Part shown: piece by piece, positions 12,958 through 15,520 of the stretch | Numbering within the stretch: the first letter of the stretch is position 1 | Layout of the letters: every line of letters starts with the position of its first letter | Assembly (NCBI GenBank): GCA_036826375.1 | Contig: DAISWL010000015.1 | Location: 1 to 15,520 of the forward strand | DNA length: 15,520 nt | From: DAISWL01 sp036826375 | Lineage (GTDB): Bacteria; Patescibacteriota; Saccharimonadia; Saccharimonadales; HK-STAS-PATE-42 | Direction: 5' to 3' | Notes under the pieces: generated by a model | Told to the model about the DNA's origin: nothing | The model's input: the letters and a program-made list of their open reading frames with translations, nothing else | Database searches by the model: none | Program-made: the position numbers and the translations under genes

Positions 12958-14709
12958 ATGTTGAGCCACAAAAAATCTGAAAACTGGATTGTTTATAAGC
13001 ACCTATTCAACATTTACATTAAGCACCGGCAAATCTGGCTGGGCTTTGTTCTAGATGCAATAAAAGTAGTATTATTAAGTATCGTTCAACCAATAGTAGC
13101 CTCTAACTTCGTTTTAAACCTAAGCACTAATAACATTGCGGGCGCCAAAAAAACTTTAGTTATCTTCACTGTTATTAGTTTGGTTGGTGGGGTTCTAAAA
13201 AGTTTTGCAGGCCTAATTGCTATGAAAATAGAAAACCCTATGTACATAAAGTCTATGCAGCAGTATCTTATTAACTTAATGAATTCTGATTATGTTTTTT
13301 TTACCAATTCACCAACTGGATACTTAACAGCTGCAACAAGGCAGTATGCAGATTCTGGGCTAAACCTAATAAAAAGAGCTCGCTCAACTTATCTTAAAAC
13401 CCTAATTCAGATAGTTTTTCCGGTAATAGTCATCTTTTTTTATTCTAAAATTATAAGCTTAATTATGTTTATCTATATCGTAGTTTATTTTATTGTATCT
13501 AAATATTCATCACAAAAAATTGCCCCCTGGCGTGCCAAAACCAGGGAAATTTATAAACAAGTATCTGGGATGATGGCTGATGGCCTAACTAATTTCATAG
13601 CCCTCAAATCTATAGGCAATGATAATCCAATAAGTTTAAGCCTAGATAAGAAGCTAAAAAAAGAGCAGAAAATATTTAACTCGCGCAGAAAGATAGAATA
13701 CCTTTTAAACATACCCAGGGAGTTGTTGCTAACTATATTCTATCTTATATTATTTACTATAATTATTCATCAATACAGCAAGGGCTTGGTACCTATTTCA
13801 TTAGCAGTTTTAATTGTTACATATACCAATCAGCTTTATGGCGCCATTGGTTTTATACCAGATTTAATACTAGAACGTGATGACTACGTAGATCACATTT
13901 ACCCGGCAATCATTAAAATGCAAACTCCAAATAAAATTTTAGATCCACCAAAACCAGTTAAGCTTAATTCCGTTAAAGGTGATATTGAGTTTAATAATAT
14001 TTCATTTTACTATCAAGAAAATTCCAACACTAACGTACTCAAAAATTTTAACTTGCATATTAAGCCTGGCGAACACATTGGTATAGTGGGTGAAAGCGGA
14101 GCTGGCAAAAGTACTTTAACTAAGCTTATGCTCAGGTTTGAAGATGTAGTAGATGGCGAAATATTACTAGATAACATAAATATTAAAGATTTAGCCCAAA
14201 ACAATTTACGGCGTAGCATTGCCTATGTTAGCCAAGAACCACTGTTGCTGCATCAAACCATAAAACAGAACCTAACCCTTGCAGACCCCAATGCTTCACA
14301 AAAAGATGTTCAGTTGGCCGCCAAACATGCCCACGCTCTAGAATTTATAAAAGAACTGCCTCAGGGTTTTGATAGCGTAGTGGGTGAGCGCGGAATTAAG
14401 CTTAGCGGAGGTCAAAAACAACGTATCGCAATTGCCAGGGCACTGCTGCAAAAATCTCCAATTATAATTTTAGATGAAGCCACCAGCGCCCTAGATACCG
14501 AAAGCGAAAAAATCATCCAATCCTCATTCCCAGAGATACTAAAAGGAAAAACTGCAATTGTAGTTGCGCATCGCCTCAGCACCCTTGTTGATATGGATAG
14601 AATTGTTGTAATTGAAAATGGCGAAATAACTGAAGAGGGATCTCATGCTGAATTACTAAAGCTTGGTAGAACCTATGCAAAAACCTGGGCCAAGCAAACT
14701 AAAAGCTAA
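12958..14709 (+). CDS. ABC transporter half-exporter (membrane domain fused to ATPase)
   Basis: 583 residues, standard for the MsbA/multidrug half-exporter group, working as a homodimer or with an unseen partner. The membrane domain (about 1-320) has six hydrophobic helices. The ATPase domain has Walker A GESGAGKST near 378, the Q loop in VSQEP, signature LSGGQKQR near 482, Walker B IIILDEATSALD and switch His in VAHRLS. All catalytic motifs are intact. Substrate is unknown; lipids, peptides or drugs are typical. It follows the hydrolase by 18 nt but appears to have its own leaderless promoter. It is convergent with ndk, 45 bp apart, with no convincing terminator between. Confidence 0.93.
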   Translation: MLSHKKSENWIVYKHLFNIYIKHRQIWLGFVLDAIKVVLLSIVQPIVASNFVLNLSTNNIAGAKKTLVIFTVISLVGGVLKSFAGLIAMKIENPMYIKSMQQYLINLMNSDYVFFTNSPTGYLTAATRQYADSGLNLIKRARSTYLKTLIQIVFPVIVIFFYSKIISLIMFIYIVVYFIVSKYSSQKIAPWRAKTREIYKQVSGMMADGLTNFIALKSIGNDNPISLSLDKKLKKEQKIFNSRRKIEYLLNIPRELLLTIFYLILFTIIIHQYSKGLVPISLAVLIVTYTNQLYGAIGFIPDLILERDDYVDHIYPAIIKMQTPNKILDPPKPVKLNSVKGDIEFNNISFYYQENSNTNVLKNFNLHIKPGEHIGIVGESGAGKSTLTKLMLRFEDVVDGEILLDNINIKDLAQNNLRRSIAYVSQEPLLLHQTIKQNLTLADPNASQKDVQLAAKHAHALEFIKELPQGFDSVVGERGIKLSGGQKQRIAIARALLQKSPIIILDEATSALDTESEKIIQSSFPEILKGKTAIVVAHRLSTLVDMDRIVVIENGEITEEGSHAELLKLGRTYAKTWAKQTKS

Positions 14710-14754
14710 ATACTTAGATTATAAGGCTAAGCACACTGAGAGATTGGATAGCTC

Positions 14755-15339
14755 TTAACTGTGCAAATATTCCTCATCAACCCTTTTATATTCAACTATT
14801 TCATCGTCACTGAACCAAAGCTTAATTTCGTATTCGGCTTCGGCGGGTTCTCCGCTGGCGTGAATTAAGTTTTTGATTGGCCGTTTTTTGTTGTTGGCTA
14901 ATGCCGAGCTATCAAAGCTGAAATCTCCACGAATTGTGCCAGGTTGAGCAGCAAGCGGTAGGGTAGAGCCAACTATTTTTCTGGTTAGCTCAATAGCGTG
15001 AGGAGCCTCTAATACCAATGCCATAACTGGGCCAGAAGTTATAAAGTTTACTAACCAACCCTGAACCATTAAGCCTATTTTTTTTGCATCATCAGTGCCT
15101 AGTTCTTTTACCGGGTCCATCCCCAAAGCTTTGTAATTATCTAAAGTTTTATTTCCCATCCCTACAATAAATTCTTCGCGGGTTACAGGGTAGTGTTTGT
15201 TGGCAAGTTCAGCGTGCGGAGTGAACATCTTGCAGCCTACCACCTTCAAACCAGCCCGCTCAAACCGGCCGATTATCTCCCCAATTAGGGCCCTTTTAAC
15301 TGTATCTGGCTTTAAAACTACCAAAGTTTGTTCAATCAT
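14755..15339 (-). CDS. ndk: Nucleoside diphosphate kinase, enlarged form
   Basis: 194 residues, compared with about 140 for common Ndk. It transfers phosphate from ATP to nucleoside diphosphates through a phospho-His. Motifs are TLVVLKPDTVKR (5-16), the Kpn-like region after NKHYPV, FITSGPVMALVLE (99-111), PGTIRGDFS (133-141), and NLIHASGEPAEAEYEIKLWF with active His160. The extra length is an insertion of about 40 residues at 52-95 and a shorter one at 142-156, plus a C-terminal tail. All catalytic motifs remain. AAGGA (15350-15354) lies 10 nt upstream of the ATG, and a TGC-TAGAAT promoter precedes it. It carries no full copy of the dispersed 9-mer. Confidence 0.94.
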   Translation of the reverse strand: MIEQTLVVLKPDTVKRALIGEIIGRFERAGLKVVGCKMFTPHAELANKHYPVTREEFIVGMGNKTLDNYKALGMDPVKELGTDDAKKIGLMVQGWLVNFITSGPVMALVLEAPHAIELTRKIVGSTLPLAAQPGTIRGDFSFDSSALANNKKRPIKNLIHASGEPAEAEYEIKLWFSDDEIVEYKRVDEEYLHS

Positions 15340-15383
15340 TTTGATTTTTTCCTTTCTTATTAAGCTTAAGATCGTTTTTTAAA

Positions 15384-15392
15384 ATTCTAGCA
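15384..15392 (-). promoter_or_regulatory. Extended -10 promoter of ndk
   Basis: On the minus strand this reads TGC-TAGAAT, five of six -10 consensus bases with the TGn extension. TTGTAT (15412-15407) stands 17 nt upstream. The leader of about 40 nt includes TTAAGCTTAA (15360-15369) and the AAGGA site. Confidence 0.6.
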
Positions 15393-15439
15393 TACCCCCG
15401 AAAAGAATACAAAAAATGGTTTACTAAGCTTAAGTTATA

Positions 15440-15448
15440 TGCTATAAT
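15440..15448 (+). promoter_or_regulatory. Strong extended -10 promoter at the right end
   Basis: TGC-TATAAT is a perfect extended -10. The ATG at 15455 is six bases later, as for the leaderless genes in this window. It faces out of the window into the terminal repeat. Confidence 0.7.
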
Positions 15449-15454
15449 ATAATT

Positions 15455-15508
15455 ATGAAAAGTAGGCTTAATTCAACCCCCAATCAGGACACTCTACCTT
15501 TTAAATAG
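15455..15508 (+). pseudogene. Start of a gene apparently interrupted by the terminal repeat
   Basis: From ATG 15455 only 17 codons follow (MKSRLNSTPNQDTLPFK) before TAG 15506-15508. Only the first four or so codons precede the repeat boundary at 15466. A perfect leaderless promoter feeding a 17-codon product that is mostly repeat sequence suggests that the original gene was cut by insertion of the repeated element. A real micro-ORF cannot be excluded. Confidence 0.4.
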
Positions 15509-15520
15509 CCCTTTCTCTAT
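15466..15520. repeat. Right copy of the terminal inverted repeat
   Basis: 15466-15518 is the exact reverse complement of 1-53; the last two bases (AT) go beyond the left copy. It starts 11 nt inside a new reading frame and reads outward. No transposase is visible, because the element would lie outside the window. Confidence 0.85.

Larger units (their letters stand above)
106..15433. repeat. Dispersed 9-mer TAA(A/G)CTTAA, about 47 copies
   Basis: By eye I count about 30 copies of TAAACTTAA (either strand) and 17 of TAAGCTTAA. Examples of the first, by start base: 193, 1153, 1780, 2379, 2537, 2623, 2870, 3019, 3444, 3463, 3769, 4045, 5210, 5825, 6225, 8283, 8535, 8564, 9365, 9380, 9885, 10102, 10408, 10585, 11150, 11880, 12172, 12305, 12494, 12945. 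Of the second: 106, 2875, 3162, 3598, 6797, 6971, 7648, 9157, 10730, 11144, 11315, 12733, 13454, 13958, 14396, 15360, 15425. Twelve copies extend to GCTAAACTTAA. Orientation is balanced, and copies lie in genes and between them. Chance expectation is about one in this length. Confidence 0.9.

Noticed and set aside
1..15520. CRISPR array or phage region
   Set aside because: No regularly spaced identical repeats of 20-40 bp and no Cas, capsid, terminase or integrase genes were seen; the many short repeats are irregularly spaced.
1..15520. Window as a linear plasmid or phage with terminal inverted repeats
   Set aside because: The content is ribosomal proteins, tRNAs, ndk and central enzymes, which indicates chromosome.

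Overview
The window looks like a fragment of a small-genome bacterial chromosome, most likely from the Patescibacteria/CPR (possibly Saccharibacteria). I infer this from the AT-rich base composition, tightly packed genes, standard-code stops, several apparently leaderless genes, an enlarged nucleoside diphosphate kinase, and housekeeping genes mixed with many small membrane proteins and ABC transporters. The phylum call is an inference from gene style; no 16S rRNA is present. tRNA genes encode their CCA ends. Both window ends carry the same 53-bp sequence in inverted orientation, so the fragment is probably bounded by two copies of one repeat, perhaps an insertion sequence.

Layout. Bases 1-260 hold a repeat end and what looks like a complete leucine attenuator: a 15-codon leader peptide with five Leu codons, an antiterminator and an intrinsic terminator. 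Bases 261-4130 carry a 2-isopropylmalate-synthase-like enzyme without a leucine-binding regulatory domain, a DUF4190-type membrane protein, a RidA-family enamine deaminase and a two-ACT-domain threonine ammonia-lyase (IlvA). All four point the same way and form a plausible branched-chain amino-acid operon. A convergent GGDEF-domain gene follows (4096-4938, minus). The rplJ-rplL operon (5297-6228) has an L10-leader-like RNA and ends in a 19-bp-stem terminator. A damaged or phase-variable Cys-containing ORF (minus, 6304 to about 6740) precedes a leaderless class II aldolase gene (6828-7739), a five-helix membrane protein (7806-8507), tRNA-Asp(GTC), a GIY-YIG nuclease in a hairpin-rich module, an ABC-2 exporter pair (9166-10880) and tRNA-Thr(CGT). 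Then come a wHTH-NUDIX protein (minus) divergent from an alpha/beta hydrolase across a 14-bp palindrome, an ABC half-exporter (12958-14709) and ndk (minus, 14755-15339).

Two signals cut across the annotation. First, a short motif, TAAACTTAA or TAAGCTTAA (often GCTAAACTTAA), occurs about 47 times on both strands, inside genes and between them. By my hand estimate that is roughly 50 times chance expectation. It behaves like a DNA-uptake sequence or another genome-wide signal, and it is absent or rare in the GGDEF gene, the leuA-like gene, rplJ, rplL and ndk. Second, most recognisable promoters have a TGn extended -10 box, and several lie 6-10 bases before the start codon, which implies leaderless mRNAs.

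How the genes fit together: IlvA makes a reactive enamine from threonine or serine, RidA hydrolyses it to the 2-oxoacid, and the LeuA-like enzyme can condense a 2-oxoacid with acetyl-CoA. Charged leucine tRNA would gate expression through the attenuator. No leuBCD or ilvBCD genes are in the window, so the end product is unknown.
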